From JAAYEA01 sp012689325 (GTDB taxonomy: Bacteria; Chloroflexota; Anaerolineae; JAAYEA01), in the NCBI GenBank assembly GCA_036841525.1, contig DAITVZ010000048.1:1-41633 (forward strand): 41,633 nt of DNA, written 5' to 3'. How positions within the stretch are numbered: the stretch's first letter is position 1; each line of letters opens with the position of its first letter. Positions 1-8,345 of this stretch are shown one piece after another. The translations under genes and the position numbers were made by a program. The notes under the pieces are model-generated. The model was not told the DNA's origin. It did not search any database and was given only the letters and a program-made list of their open reading frames with translations.

Positions 1-298
1 GCTGGCCGCTGAGGCAGAAGGGACACTTTTGGCAATAGATCGTCGAGTCGAACGACACCCGGTCGCCGACCTGGAAACCGCTGACGTTGGCGCCCATCTC
101 GACCACGACGCCCGCCGCCTCGTGGCCCATGATGATCGGCGGGAGGCGGCGGCCCGTCTTGCCGCTGTAGCCCTTCACGTCCGAGCCGCAGATGGCGCAG
201 GCCTTGACCTTGACCAGCAGATCGTCCGGCCCCGCCGTGGGGATCGGCCAATCCTGGACCTCCAGCTTGTAGGGGGCGGTATTCACCAAGGCTTTCAT
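1..298 (-). CDS. Zinc-dependent alcohol/sorbitol dehydrogenase, N-terminal part (cut by window edge)
   Basis: Only the first 99 codons are present; the gene continues beyond position 1. The translation has the GroES-like N-terminus of the medium-chain dehydrogenase family. It shows a catalytic-zinc Cys in CAICGSDVKGY, the GHEAAG motif with the second zinc ligand pair, and the first Cys residues of the structural zinc loop (YCQKCPFC). This pattern fits threonine, sorbitol or galactitol dehydrogenase-type enzymes that oxidise polyols or sugar alcohols with NAD(P). The substrate cannot be told from this fragment. The ATG is preceded by GGAGGAG and lies 15 bases after the transketolase C-subunit gene, so it is probably co-transcribed and may act on a sugar metabolite. 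The family call is firm and the specificity is open. Confidence 0.85.
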   Translation of the reverse strand, partial: MKALVNTAPYKLEVQDWPIPTAGPDDLLVKVKACAICGSDVKGYSGKTGRRLPPIIMGHEAAGVVVEMGANVSGFQVGDRVSFDSTIYCQKCPFCLSGQ

Positions 299-313
299 GG
301 CATCTCCTCCTGA

Positions 314-1255
314 TTAACCCAGCTTGGCCCAGGCCGCGGCGATCTGCGCCGCCACCTTGGGGCCGGTGAGGCCATAATGATCCAGCAACTCGTCCGCCGA
401 GGCCGATTGCCCGAATTCGTCGCGGGTGCCGATGCGCCACAGCGGGGCATAGTTGCCCTCCGCCAGCACTTCGGCCACGGCGCTGCCCAGCCCGCCGATG
501 ATGCTGTGCTCCTCCGCGGTCACCACCAGCTTGGCCTCGCGGCCGGCCTGCTCCACCAGCGCGCGGTCCAGCGGCTTGACGCTGGCCATGTTGATGACGC
601 GGGCTTGCAGCCCTTGCTTGGCGAGCAGCTCCGCCGCCTCCAGCGCCTTGGCGACCATGATGCCGCAGGCGATGATGGCGATATCGCGGCCCGGCCGCAG
701 CTCCACGCCCTTGCCGATCTGGAACTGGTAGCCCTCCGGCGAGATGGTGGGCGTCGGATAGCGGCCCAGCCGCAGGTACACCGGCCCCTGGTGGGCGGCG
801 GCGGCCTTGGTGGCCTGCTTGGTCTCCACGTCGTCGGCGGGGACCAGCACGGTCATGTGGGGGAGGATGCGCATCAGCGCCACGTCCTCCAGCGATTGGT
901 GGCTGGCTCCGTCCGGTCCTTGGGTCAGCCCGGCGCTGGAGCCCGCCAGCTTGACGTTGAGGGAGGGGTAGGCCACCTGGATGCGGATCTGGTCATAGCA
1001 GCGGCCGGTGAGGAACATGGCGAAGGAATTGCAAAAGGCCACGAGCCCCGAGGCCGCCAGCCCGGCGCCCGTGCTGACCATGTCCGCCTCGGCGATGCCC
1101 AGGTCGAGGAAGCGCTCGGGGAAGGCCTTGCCAAAGAGCACAGTGCGGGTCGAGTTATAGAGGTCCGCGTCCAGCACGACAATGTCGGAGCGCTCCTGGC
1201 CCAGCTCCAACAGCGCCTCTCCATAGGCGAAACGGGTCTGCTCCATCGGGCTCAT
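314..1255 (-). CDS. Transketolase, C-terminal subunit
   Basis: This 313-residue protein corresponds to the pyrimidine-binding and C-terminal domains of transketolase. The N-terminal half is encoded separately just upstream. It begins MSPMEQTRFAYGEALLELG and has the region with FLDLGIAEADMV (the catalytic Glu that activates thiamine diphosphate) and the GPDGASHQSLEDVALMR motif. With its partner it should transfer two-carbon ketol units in the non-oxidative pentose phosphate pathway. Split transketolases of this kind are common in archaea, Thermotogales, Chloroflexi and many Firmicutes. The start is chosen because its ATG overlaps the partner's TGA by four bases (ATGA), typical of translational coupling. 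DXS-like activity is a less likely alternative. Confidence 0.9.
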   Translation of the reverse strand: MSPMEQTRFAYGEALLELGQERSDIVVLDADLYNSTRTVLFGKAFPERFLDLGIAEADMVSTGAGLAASGLVAFCNSFAMFLTGRCYDQIRIQVAYPSLNVKLAGSSAGLTQGPDGASHQSLEDVALMRILPHMTVLVPADDVETKQATKAAAAHQGPVYLRLGRYPTPTISPEGYQFQIGKGVELRPGRDIAIIACGIMVAKALEAAELLAKQGLQARVINMASVKPLDRALVEQAGREAKLVVTAEEHSIIGGLGSAVAEVLAEGNYAPLWRIGTRDEFGQSASADELLDHYGLTGPKVAAQIAAAWAKLG

Positions 1256-2106
1256 GCCGGCGATCCCTCCCATCGTGCGAGCTTGGCCTTGATCTCGGCC
1301 AGCGCGGTGGCGTATTGCTCCGGGGTGACGGCCGAGTTGTGGAAGGCCGCCTGGTTCTCGGTAAACGATATCCCTTTGCCCTTGACCGTGCGGGCGATGA
1401 TCACCTGCGGCCCGTCGTAGACCGAGGTTGCCCAATCCAGCGCGTCGCAGATCTGGCCCATGTCGTGGCCGTCGATCTCGCGCACGGCCCAGCCATAGGC
1501 CGCCCAGCGCTCGGCCAGCGGCGGGGTGATCCGGCCGCACTTGGTGGTGTCCATGGCCTTGAGCCCGTTGCGGTCCACGATGGCGGTGACGTTGTGGAGG
1601 CATTCGGTGGCGGAGGTCATGGCCGCTTCCCAGTTCTGCCCCTCGTCCAGCTCGCCATCGCCGATCAGGCAATAGACGTGATAGTCGCGCCGGGTGATCA
1701 GCCCCGCCAGGGCCATGCCGTTGGCGTAGGAAAGCCCCTGGCCCAGCGAGCCGGTGCAGCCCTCCAGCCCTGGCGTGAGGTGCATGGCGGGGTGGCCCTG
1801 CAGCCGCGCGCCGAGCTGCTTGAGCGTGGGCAGCTCCTCCACCGAAAGCACGCCCTTCATCGCCAGCGCCACGTATTGCGCCGGCACCGAATGGCCCTTG
1901 CTCATGATAAAGCGGTCGCGCTCCGGCCAGGCGGGGTTCTTGGGATCGTATCTCATCTTGTAAAAGTAGAGCGCCGTGACCAGGTCGGTGGCGGAAAGCG
2001 AGCCGCCGAAATGGTGCACCTTGTTGGCGCCCATCATGGTCACGATGTGGTAGCGCATCTGGGCGGCCAGGTGCTCCAGCCGATCCACGGTTGCTGCGTC
2101 AGCCAT
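1252..2106 (-). CDS. Transketolase, N-terminal (thiamine diphosphate-binding) subunit
   Basis: This 284-residue protein is the first transketolase domain. It has MSKGHSVPAQY near residue 70, GSLGQGLSYANGMALA, and the thiamine diphosphate/Mg motif GDGELDEGQNWEAAMTSA followed by DRNGLKAMD. It forms the active enzyme with the C-terminal subunit encoded immediately downstream with a four-base overlap. The start at the ATG after AAGGACAATCT is preferred over the longer open frame, whose extra N-terminal residues run through a repeat-rich spacer. It sits downstream of the aldehyde oxidoreductase gene, but 100 bases of inverted repeats separate them, so it may have its own transcript. Confidence 0.92.
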   Translation of the reverse strand: MADAATVDRLEHLAAQMRYHIVTMMGANKVHHFGGSLSATDLVTALYFYKMRYDPKNPAWPERDRFIMSKGHSVPAQYVALAMKGVLSVEELPTLKQLGARLQGHPAMHLTPGLEGCTGSLGQGLSYANGMALAGLITRRDYHVYCLIGDGELDEGQNWEAAMTSATECLHNVTAIVDRNGLKAMDTTKCGRITPPLAERWAAYGWAVREIDGHDMGQICDALDWATSVYDGPQVIIARTVKGKGISFTENQAAFHNSAVTPEQYATALAEIKAKLARWEGSPA

Positions 2107-2134
2107 AGATTGTCCTTTCGTCGATTCTGTCGTG

Positions 2135-2203
2135 GCATCCTGAGCTTGTCGAAGGATGCCCAATCACACGACCGCATGCTTCGACAGGCTCAGCATGCTC
2201 GTG
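2135..2203. repeat. Pair of inverted REP-like palindromes in the spacer between transketolase and aldehyde oxidoreductase genes
   Basis: Two imperfectly related 25-base units lie head to head. The first (2135-2159) starts GCATCCT and ends AGGATGC. The second (2174-2198) starts GCATGCT and ends AGCATGC, and its stem is extended by CACGA at 2167-2171 pairing with TCGTG at 2199-2203. The core of one is close to the reverse complement of the other (variants of TGAGCCTGTCGAA). Each unit can fold alone, and the two can also pair with each other. Such intergenic palindromes resemble REP or small MITE-type elements. They may stabilise or terminate the minus-strand transcript. Confidence 0.7.
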
Positions 2204-2214
2204 GGCCTATGGCG

Positions 2215-4116
2215 CTAGCTTCGGCCCGGCAGGTGCGAAATCGCCCAGCCCACGCTCAGTTCCTTCAGCTTGCCCGCGGTGGGCGCGCCGGTCTCGGGGT
2301 CCCAGCCGGACATGCCGTACAGGTCGCGCAGCGCCTCTTTGAGCGCGGCGCGATCGATGCCGCCCGTGGCCAGGGGGCCGGAGGTGGTGGGGCCGTAAAA
2401 GCGCTCTGGCAACTCGTCGTCAGCCGCGGTCAAGCCCTCACGATAGTTGAACACCCGCGCCAGGTTCCAGGCGCGCTCGCCCGCCTTCATCAGCTCGTAG
2501 GCCGAGACGTTCCAGCCGGTGGCGGCCCGCACCATCTCGACCTTTTGCGCCATCGTCCAGGGCACAAAGAGGCAGAGCGGCAGGCAGTTGAGCAGCACCT
2601 GCAGGTGGGTGTGCTGCAGCGCGGCCAGGACCTTTTCCGGGCCGAGGCTTTCCAGCGGGATCGGCTCCAGGATGCCCAGCGGGTTCAGGTCGTCCGAGGC
2701 CACCAGGGGGCTGTTCTCGCGGGTTTTCATCAGGCCTGAATCGTGCAGGGCGTGACAGTGGTCGGCGCCGGTGGGCGAGACGGCATAGCCGATGGCCAGC
2801 GCGCGCTTGAAGCGCGGCTCGTGCATGGGGAGCTCTTGCCCCTTGACCTGGCAGGCGAAGCGGATGGACCCGCCGCCGATCTTGGCCGCCGCCGCCCGCG
2901 TGCCCTCGGCCAGCAGCTCGCCGATCCCCTCGCGATAGGCGATCTTGCGCACCAGGGGGGCCAGCACCTCGCCGTTGCCAAAGGTCAGCCGCAGGCCGTC
3001 GGTGTCCTGGTCGGTGAGCAGCCCCGCCTCGTAGCACTCCATGGCGAAGGCGATGGTGGTGCCGGTGGCGATGGTGTCCAGCGAGTAGGCGTTGCACAGC
3101 GCGTTGGCCTTGGAGATGGCATAGATGTCATCCACGCCGCAATCCGAGCCGAAGGAGCCGATGGTCTCGTATTCAGGGCCGCCATATTCGGGGTCGATCT
3201 CCCAAGGAGCGCCGGCCTGGACCACTTTCTTGCAGCGCACGGCGCAGGCCCAACAGGCTTCCATCCCCGTCCCGATCTTGGCCAGCATGTCCTCGGCGCT
3301 GATGGGCTCCGCCCCGGCAAAGTTGCCGTCGCGAAAGTTGCGGGTGGGCAGGTTGCCGGTGAGGACGCCGCCTTCTAGCTCGCGGCCGGTGCCGGCGGCG
3401 TGCAACCCCGCGGCCAGCTCCCCCTTGCGCACGCCATCGGCCAGCCAGCGGGCCAGCGCCCGGATCGCGTCGCCATCGTGCAAGGGCACCGGCTGCGTCC
3501 CGCGCGCGGCCACCGCCTTGAGCTTTTTCGCGCCCATCACCGCGCCCAGGCCGGTGCGCCCCGCGGCGTCCTTGGTCTCGTTCATGATGCAGGCGTAGCG
3601 CACCAGGTTCTCGCCGCCTGGCCCGATGGAGGCGCAGCGCACCAGGCGGTCGTGGCATTCCGCGCTGATCGCTTCGTTGGTTTCCTTGGTGGGCAGGCCC
3701 CAAAGGTGGGAGGCGTCGCGCAGCTCGACGGTGTCGTTGCTCACGAAGAGATAGACGGGCCGGGGCGACTCGCCCTCGATGATGATGGCGTCATACCCGG
3801 CGCGCTTGAGCTCCGCGCCCCAAAAGCCGCCCACCTCCGCCGCGCCAAAGGCGCCGGTCAGCGGCGATTTGGCCCCCACGGCGTTGCGCCCGGCGCCCGA
3901 GAGCGGCAGTCCGGTGAGCACGCCGTTGGCAAAGACCAGCTTGTTGGCCGGGCCCAGCGGGTCGGCGCCGACAGGAACCTCTTTCAACAGCACGTCGGCG
4001 ATGATGTTCCAGCCGCCCAGGTAGCGCCGGAAGTAGATCAGGCCGGGCTGCTCCACGGTGATCCGCCCGCTGGTGAGATTGACGCGCAGTATCCTATCAT
4101 GATAGCCGTTCGGCAT
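2215..4116 (-). CDS. aor: Aldehyde:ferredoxin oxidoreductase (tungsten/molybdenum bis-pterin enzyme)
   Basis: The 633-residue product has the full length of the AOR family, which reversibly converts aldehydes to carboxylic acids with ferredoxin as electron carrier. The N-terminal domain contains YLGGWNIIADVLL, the bis-pterin-binding GAGRNAVGAKSPLTGAFG and SIGPGGENLVRYACIMN. The [4Fe-4S] ligands appear as CWACAVRC near residue 290, with the last Cys expected in the C-terminal region (LLNCLPLC). The start at MPNGYHDRILRVNL is preceded by GGAGG. With the iron-type alcohol dehydrogenase two genes upstream it could join acids, aldehydes and alcohols to the ferredoxin pool, which the bifurcating complex in this window would also use. 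Whether it uses W or Mo and its aldehyde specificity cannot be read here. Confidence 0.92.
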   Translation of the reverse strand: MPNGYHDRILRVNLTSGRITVEQPGLIYFRRYLGGWNIIADVLLKEVPVGADPLGPANKLVFANGVLTGLPLSGAGRNAVGAKSPLTGAFGAAEVGGFWGAELKRAGYDAIIIEGESPRPVYLFVSNDTVELRDASHLWGLPTKETNEAISAECHDRLVRCASIGPGGENLVRYACIMNETKDAAGRTGLGAVMGAKKLKAVAARGTQPVPLHDGDAIRALARWLADGVRKGELAAGLHAAGTGRELEGGVLTGNLPTRNFRDGNFAGAEPISAEDMLAKIGTGMEACWACAVRCKKVVQAGAPWEIDPEYGGPEYETIGSFGSDCGVDDIYAISKANALCNAYSLDTIATGTTIAFAMECYEAGLLTDQDTDGLRLTFGNGEVLAPLVRKIAYREGIGELLAEGTRAAAAKIGGGSIRFACQVKGQELPMHEPRFKRALAIGYAVSPTGADHCHALHDSGLMKTRENSPLVASDDLNPLGILEPIPLESLGPEKVLAALQHTHLQVLLNCLPLCLFVPWTMAQKVEMVRAATGWNVSAYELMKAGERAWNLARVFNYREGLTAADDELPERFYGPTTSGPLATGGIDRAALKEALRDLYGMSGWDPETGAPTAGKLKELSVGWAISHLPGRS

Positions 4117-4144
4117 CGAGAACCTCCGTCTGTGGCACTGGCGC

Positions 4145-4714
4145 CTAGTCGAGCTCTTGGATCGCGGTGATGGCGACACCCTTTTCCATGGCCAGCAGGC
4201 GCTGCTTCATCGCCAGGCCGCCGCCATAGCCCCCCAACCCGCCGTTGCTGCGCAGGACGCGATGGCAGGGGACGATGATGGGGATGGGGTTGGCTCCCAT
4301 GGCCGCGCCCACCGCGCGATAGGCCAGCGGCGCATCCACCTCGTGCGCGATCCAGGCGTAGGTCCGGGTCTCGCCGTAGGGGATGCGCAGGGTGGTCTCC
4401 CAAACGGCGCGCTGGAAGGGGGTGTAAGGGGCCAAGTCCAGCGGCACCTCAAAGGCGACCGGCCGCCCGTCGAAATAGTCGCGCAGTTGCCCCTTCAGGC
4501 GCGCCCAGGCGTGATCGGCCAGGGCCGCGGCCTCGGGAAAGCGCGCTTGCAGCGCGGCCAGGGCTGGCTCGTGCTCCGGCAGGGGGTAATGGAGCTCGGC
4601 CAGCCCGCAAGCCGAGAAAGCCAACCCCACCCATCCGGCAGCGGTCTGGGCCACCGTGATCTTGACCACCTGGATATCCGCCCGCGGGGGCGGCTGCGCG
4701 CCGCTTCTTAGCAA
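4145..4714 (-). CDS. ogt: Methylated-DNA--[protein]-cysteine S-methyltransferase
   Basis: The C-terminal half carries the DNA-binding and active-site block of O6-alkylguanine-DNA alkyltransferases: TPFQRAVWETTLRIPYGET, then YRAVGAAMGANP, and the acceptor site IIVPCHRVLRSNGGLGGY. The protein removes alkyl groups from O6-guanine by transferring them irreversibly to the Cys of PCHRV. The N-terminal ~75 residues are the variable Ribonuclease-H-like domain of the Ogt type, without an Ada regulatory domain. The start is uncertain. The longest frame uses TTG at 4714, overlapping the cupin gene; a GTG at 4669 (MVKITVAQTA) is an alternative. Only 28 bases separate it from the aldehyde oxidoreductase start, so the genes are likely co-transcribed. 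Confidence 0.88.
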   Translation of the reverse strand: MLRSGAQPPPRADIQVVKITVAQTAAGWVGLAFSACGLAELHYPLPEHEPALAALQARFPEAAALADHAWARLKGQLRDYFDGRPVAFEVPLDLAPYTPFQRAVWETTLRIPYGETRTYAWIAHEVDAPLAYRAVGAAMGANPIPIIVPCHRVLRSNGGLGGYGGGLAMKQRLLAMEKGVAITAIQELD

Positions 4715-5043
4715 TCCACTTTGTCCTTGGGCAAATAGGGGTGCTTGATGAACACAAACTTGGCCGGGGCGTCGCTATCGTTCCGGATGTCGTGCCGGTC
4801 GGTCGGCTCCAGCCGGAAGGCGTCGCCGGGCACCGCCTGGTATTCCTGCCCGTTCACGTAGAACTTGACGGTGCCCTCGACCAAGTAAAAGGTCTCTTCC
4901 ACCTCGTTGTGATAGTGCGCGCCTAACTTGTCGCCGGGGCGCATGAGGATCACGCCCCAATCGGTGCGGGGGCCGCGAAACATGTATTTGACGCCATGGT
5001 CGCCGTCCCGGTATTTCAGCTCGAACTCGTTGACCTTTTCCAC
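4708..5043 (-). CDS. Small cupin-domain protein
   Basis: A 111-residue single-domain cupin. It has the first cupin motif (GDKLGAHYHNEVEETFYLVEG, with the two His and Glu metal ligands) and the second (PGDAFRLEPTDRHDIRN, with the final His). These small beta-barrels bind a divalent metal and serve as isomerases, dioxygenases, epimerases or ligand sensors, so the role here is unknown. The likely start is GTG at 5043, seven bases after a GAGGAGG ribosome site; the longer open frame upstream reads through the end of the alcohol dehydrogenase gene. The gene sits between an alcohol dehydrogenase and a DNA repair gene, which does not define its function. Confidence 0.82.
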   Translation of the reverse strand: MEKVNEFELKYRDGDHGVKYMFRGPRTDWGVILMRPGDKLGAHYHNEVEETFYLVEGTVKFYVNGQEYQAVPGDAFRLEPTDRHDIRNDSDAPAKFVFIKHPYLPKDKVDC

Positions 5044-5060
5044 CTCGACCTCCTCGTGGT

Positions 5061-6215
5061 CTATCCTATCGCCATCTCGAGCACCGCCTGCACGTCCTCC
5101 GCTTGCATGGGGCGCGGGTTCGCCTTGAGCGAGCCGGAGGGGAGCGATTCCGCGATGATGGCGGGCCAATCCTCGCGCGGCACGCCGAACCCCCGCAGCG
5201 TGGCGGGGATGCCGATGCGCCGGTTGATCTCTGCCACAGCCTGGACCGCCGCCTCGGCCGCCTGCTCCGCCGCCATCCCGGACGTATTCACGCCCAGTAT
5301 CTCGGCGATGCGCGCGTACTTGGCCGTCGCATAGGGCAGGTTATAGGCCATGACGTGGGGCAAAAGCAGGGCGCAGATCACTCCATGGGGTATATTATAG
5401 CGAAAGCCGAGGGGATGCGCCATTCCATGCACGGCGCCCAGGCGCGCATTGGCCAGCGCCATGCCGCCCATCAGGCTGCCGTAGAGCATGTCGGCGCGCG
5501 CGGCGAGATCCGAGCCGTCCTCGCAGACGCGGACAAGGCTGCGCCCGATGCGTCGCAGGGCATCCTCGCATAGCGCGTCGGTGATGGGGCTGGCCCCGAT
5601 GGAGACATAGGTCTCGATGGCCTGGCAGAGGGCGTCCCCGCCCGCGGCGGCGGTCACTGCGCGCGGCGCGTGGAGCGTCAGCGCCGGGTCCACCAGCGCG
5701 GCGCGGGCGAACCAGGAGTCGTGGCGGATGCTGGTCTTGACCCCCTGTTGCGGGTCGATCAGGACGGCGTTCTTGGTCGCTTCGGCGCCAGTGCCGGCGG
5801 TAGTGGGCACGGCGATGAAGGGCAGGCCCGGCCTCTCCACCTTGCGCCCGGCCAGGTACTCGGCCGGCGAGCCCGCCAGCGGCAGCAATCCGGCCACCGC
5901 CTTGGCCACGTCCATGGCGCTCCCGCCGCCCAACCCGATGGCGAGATCGCACCCCTGATCCCGCGCCAGGGCGATCCCCTGGCTCACCATGGGCAGCGTT
6001 GGCTCCCCCTCCACCTGATCATAGAGGGCGCAGCCGACGCCCGCGGCGGAGAGGAGCTCCAGCGCGCGCGGCAAGATGCCGGCGCGGCGCAAGGCGTGGC
6101 GCCCGCAGGCCAGCAGGGCCTTGCGCCCGTGGCTCGCCGCGACCTTGCCGAGCTGCTCGAAGCAGCCGATGCCTTGGTAGATCACCGTCGGCAGATAGAA
6201 CGTCTCGCAGGCCAT
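5061..6215 (-). CDS. Iron-containing alcohol dehydrogenase
   Basis: The 384-residue product is a group III metal-dependent alcohol dehydrogenase of normal length. The NAD(P)-binding half has GLGGGSAMDVAKAVAG and PTTAGTGAEATKNAVL. The metal-binding helical half has the Asp/His ligands around GAVHGMAHPLGFRYNIPHGVICALLLPHVMAYN. It interconverts an alcohol and its aldehyde or ketone using NAD(P)H. The start at MACETFYLPTVIYQG follows GGGAGGT by a short spacer. It lies in a run of minus-strand genes with the aldehyde:ferredoxin oxidoreductase, so a joint acid-aldehyde-alcohol route is plausible. Propanediol oxidoreductase, 1,3-propanediol dehydrogenase or maleylacetate reductase types cannot be separated by eye. 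Confidence 0.92.
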   Translation of the reverse strand: MACETFYLPTVIYQGIGCFEQLGKVAASHGRKALLACGRHALRRAGILPRALELLSAAGVGCALYDQVEGEPTLPMVSQGIALARDQGCDLAIGLGGGSAMDVAKAVAGLLPLAGSPAEYLAGRKVERPGLPFIAVPTTAGTGAEATKNAVLIDPQQGVKTSIRHDSWFARAALVDPALTLHAPRAVTAAAGGDALCQAIETYVSIGASPITDALCEDALRRIGRSLVRVCEDGSDLAARADMLYGSLMGGMALANARLGAVHGMAHPLGFRYNIPHGVICALLLPHVMAYNLPYATAKYARIAEILGVNTSGMAAEQAAEAAVQAVAEINRRIGIPATLRGFGVPREDWPAIIAESLPSGSLKANPRPMQAEDVQAVLEMAIG

Positions 6216-6240
6216 GGCTACCTCCCTCGCCCGCAGGCGA

Positions 6241-7578
6241 TCATGAGGAGGGTGGCGTGGGCGCGGGAGGGATCTCGCGCCCGGCACCGCCCAGCACAAA
6301 GATGGCAACGCCCACCAGGGCGATCGCTGTTCCGGTGGCCAGGGTGCCTCGCATCCCCAGGTGCGGCAGGAGCAAGGCGCCGACGGGCGGGCCAATCGCG
6401 CCGGTGAGGCTGATCACCGTCTGGCGCACCGCGAGAAAGCGGGTCTCCTGGCCCCGGGGCATCGTGTCCAGGGAGGCCTCGAAGAAGAGGATATTCACCC
6501 CAGCAAAGACGACGCCGTGAAAGCAGGCGGCCGCCAGCATGGCCAGCGGGGACTGGGTCAGCGAGACGAACAGGGGGTAGAGCGAGCGTCCCAGCGCCGA
6601 GGCCAGCAAAGCCCAGCGAGTCCCACGCTTGCGCTTCATGCGCACCCAAAAACCGTAGAAAAAGAGCGTCGCTGCCGTAAAGGTCGTCCCGAAATAGCTG
6701 ACCCAGGCATCCGAGGCCTGCAGGTCTTTGACCCAAAAGATCGAGATCAGCGGGAGGACCATGGAAAGGCCCAGCCAATAGATGTTGCGCCCCGTCTCGA
6801 AATGGACAAAGGCTTTGCGCTCGAGGATCTCGGCCGCGGAGGACCGCAAGCGTTGCCAGGCGGATCCCGCGGCGGGGGGCCGCGCCGGGGCGAGGGCCTC
6901 CTCGCGCAGCTTGACCTGGTTGATGGCGCCAAAGCCCAACAGGCCGATCAGGAACGAGACGAAAAAGAGGAGCTGGTAATTGAGCGGGAAAGCGATGCGC
7001 TCCAGCACCTGCCCGGCGATGGCCAGGCTGATGATGTCCGCCACGCCCATGGCCGTCCAGCGTCCGCTCATCTGGCTGGCGCGCCTCTCCCGGCTCACGG
7101 AGCGGTTCATCACCAGGGTGAAGCTCAGCTCTTGCACGGTGGTGAGGATGGCTTCCGCCGCCCACATGATCACGATGGCGCGCGCCGCTGCCTCGTTGTG
7201 CAAAAAGAAAGGCAAAAGGCTGATGAGCACAAAGTTGAAGCGGCCGATCAGCCTCGTCCAGGCGAAGAGCCTGACGATCTGTTGTCGCCGCTCCACGAGC
7301 CGCGATAGGGGCAGGGTCAGGGTTAGATGGATCAAGGCGGGAAGCGAGCTGAGCAAGCTGACCCAGAAGGCGTCCGCGCCCAGTCGCACCACAAAGACCG
7401 AGAGAAAGGAACCCGCCGCGGAGGACAGGCCCACCGTCACGCCATCGACCGCCACAAAGAGGGCGTTGCGGTCCTCGACGGTGCGCGGATTCAGCCCGCG
7501 CAGCTTGGTGTGGAGCACCGCCCATAGCGATTGCGGGGTGATCCGCCTTGGGAGCGGGGGCCGGAAGTGAAAGCTCAT
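6241..7578 (-). CDS. Major facilitator superfamily transporter
   Basis: This 445-residue polytopic membrane protein has about 11-12 hydrophobic segments, a normal MFS length, and a charged cytoplasmic loop in the middle (around EEALAPARPPAAGSAWQRL). The loop between helices 2 and 3 reads PLSRLVERRQQIV, a variant of the MFS motif A position. Its N-terminal helices contain small-residue-rich stretches (GLSSAAGSFLSVFVVRLGADAF) typical of the fold. It probably exports or imports a small solute by proton or sodium coupling. No substrate can be named. It lies 25 bases upstream of the alcohol dehydrogenase start and 21 bases after RNase PH. Confidence 0.8.
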   Translation of the reverse strand: MSFHFRPPLPRRITPQSLWAVLHTKLRGLNPRTVEDRNALFVAVDGVTVGLSSAAGSFLSVFVVRLGADAFWVSLLSSLPALIHLTLTLPLSRLVERRQQIVRLFAWTRLIGRFNFVLISLLPFFLHNEAAARAIVIMWAAEAILTTVQELSFTLVMNRSVSRERRASQMSGRWTAMGVADIISLAIAGQVLERIAFPLNYQLLFFVSFLIGLLGFGAINQVKLREEALAPARPPAAGSAWQRLRSSAAEILERKAFVHFETGRNIYWLGLSMVLPLISIFWVKDLQASDAWVSYFGTTFTAATLFFYGFWVRMKRKRGTRWALLASALGRSLYPLFVSLTQSPLAMLAAACFHGVVFAGVNILFFEASLDTMPRGQETRFLAVRQTVISLTGAIGPPVGALLLPHLGMRGTLATGTAIALVGVAIFVLGGAGREIPPAPTPPSS

Positions 7579-7599
7579 CGTGCTTCTCTGCCGCCGAAT

Positions 7600-8316
7600 C
7601 TAGCCGATGATGCGCATCTGGTGCGCCACGAGCTCGGCGATGCCGCGGCCGGCCAGGTCGAGAAGGACCAGCATGTCCTGGCGGGAAAAGGGCTCGCGCT
7701 CGGCGGTGCCCTGCACCTCGATAAAGCGCCCGTCGGCGGCCATGACCACGTTGATGTCGGCGTCCGCGCGCGAATCCTCTGGATAGCAGAGGTCGAGCAT
7801 GGGCGCGCCCTCCACGATGCCCACGCTGACGGCGGCCACGGCAGGCTTGAACACCTCCGGGGGGACCAGCCCGCCCTGGACCAGCTTGCGGAGGGCCAGC
7901 GCCAGGGCAACGTATCCTCCGGTGACGGAGGCGGTGCGCGTGCCGCCATCGGCCTGGATCACGTCGCAATCCACCGTGACCATGCGCTCGCCCAGAAGCG
8001 CCAGGTCGAACCCGGCCCGGAGGGAGCGCCCGACCAGACGGCTGATCTCGTGGGTGCGACCCTGCAGATGGCCGCGGACCGACTCGCGGGGCGAGCGGGT
8101 CTGGGTGGAACGCGGCAGCATGGCATATTCGGCGGTGATCCAGCCGCGCCCCTTGCCAACCATCCAGTCGGGGACCTTGTCCTCCACGGTGGCGGCGCAG
8201 AGCACGCGCGTGCTGCCCATCTCGATGAGCGCCGAGCCTTCGGCGTAATCGATATAGCCAGGCGTGATGCGCACCGGGCGCAACGCGTCGTTAGCTCGGC
8301 CATCTATGCGGGTCAT
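7600..8316 (-). CDS. rph: Ribonuclease PH
   Basis: At 238 residues this is a standard-length RNase PH, the phosphorolytic 3'-5' exoribonuclease that trims tRNA 3' ends and helps degrade structured RNA. The start MTRIDGRANDALRPVRITPGY is typical. Visible conserved blocks are GSTRVLCAATVEDKVPDWM, the phosphate/active-site region RSTQTRSPRESVRGHLQGRTHEISRLVGRSLRA, DCDVIQADGGTRTASVTGG, and a C-terminal block with DSRADADINVVMAADGRFIEVQGTAE. Its usual neighbour in many bacteria, the ITPase gene rdgB, is not here; an MFS transporter follows instead. Confidence 0.96.
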   Translation of the reverse strand: MTRIDGRANDALRPVRITPGYIDYAEGSALIEMGSTRVLCAATVEDKVPDWMVGKGRGWITAEYAMLPRSTQTRSPRESVRGHLQGRTHEISRLVGRSLRAGFDLALLGERMVTVDCDVIQADGGTRTASVTGGYVALALALRKLVQGGLVPPEVFKPAVAAVSVGIVEGAPMLDLCYPEDSRADADINVVMAADGRFIEVQGTAEREPFSRQDMLVLLDLAGRGIAELVAHQMRIIG

Positions 8317-8345
8317 TCTTGCTTTCCTTTCGCGGGCCGATGCCC

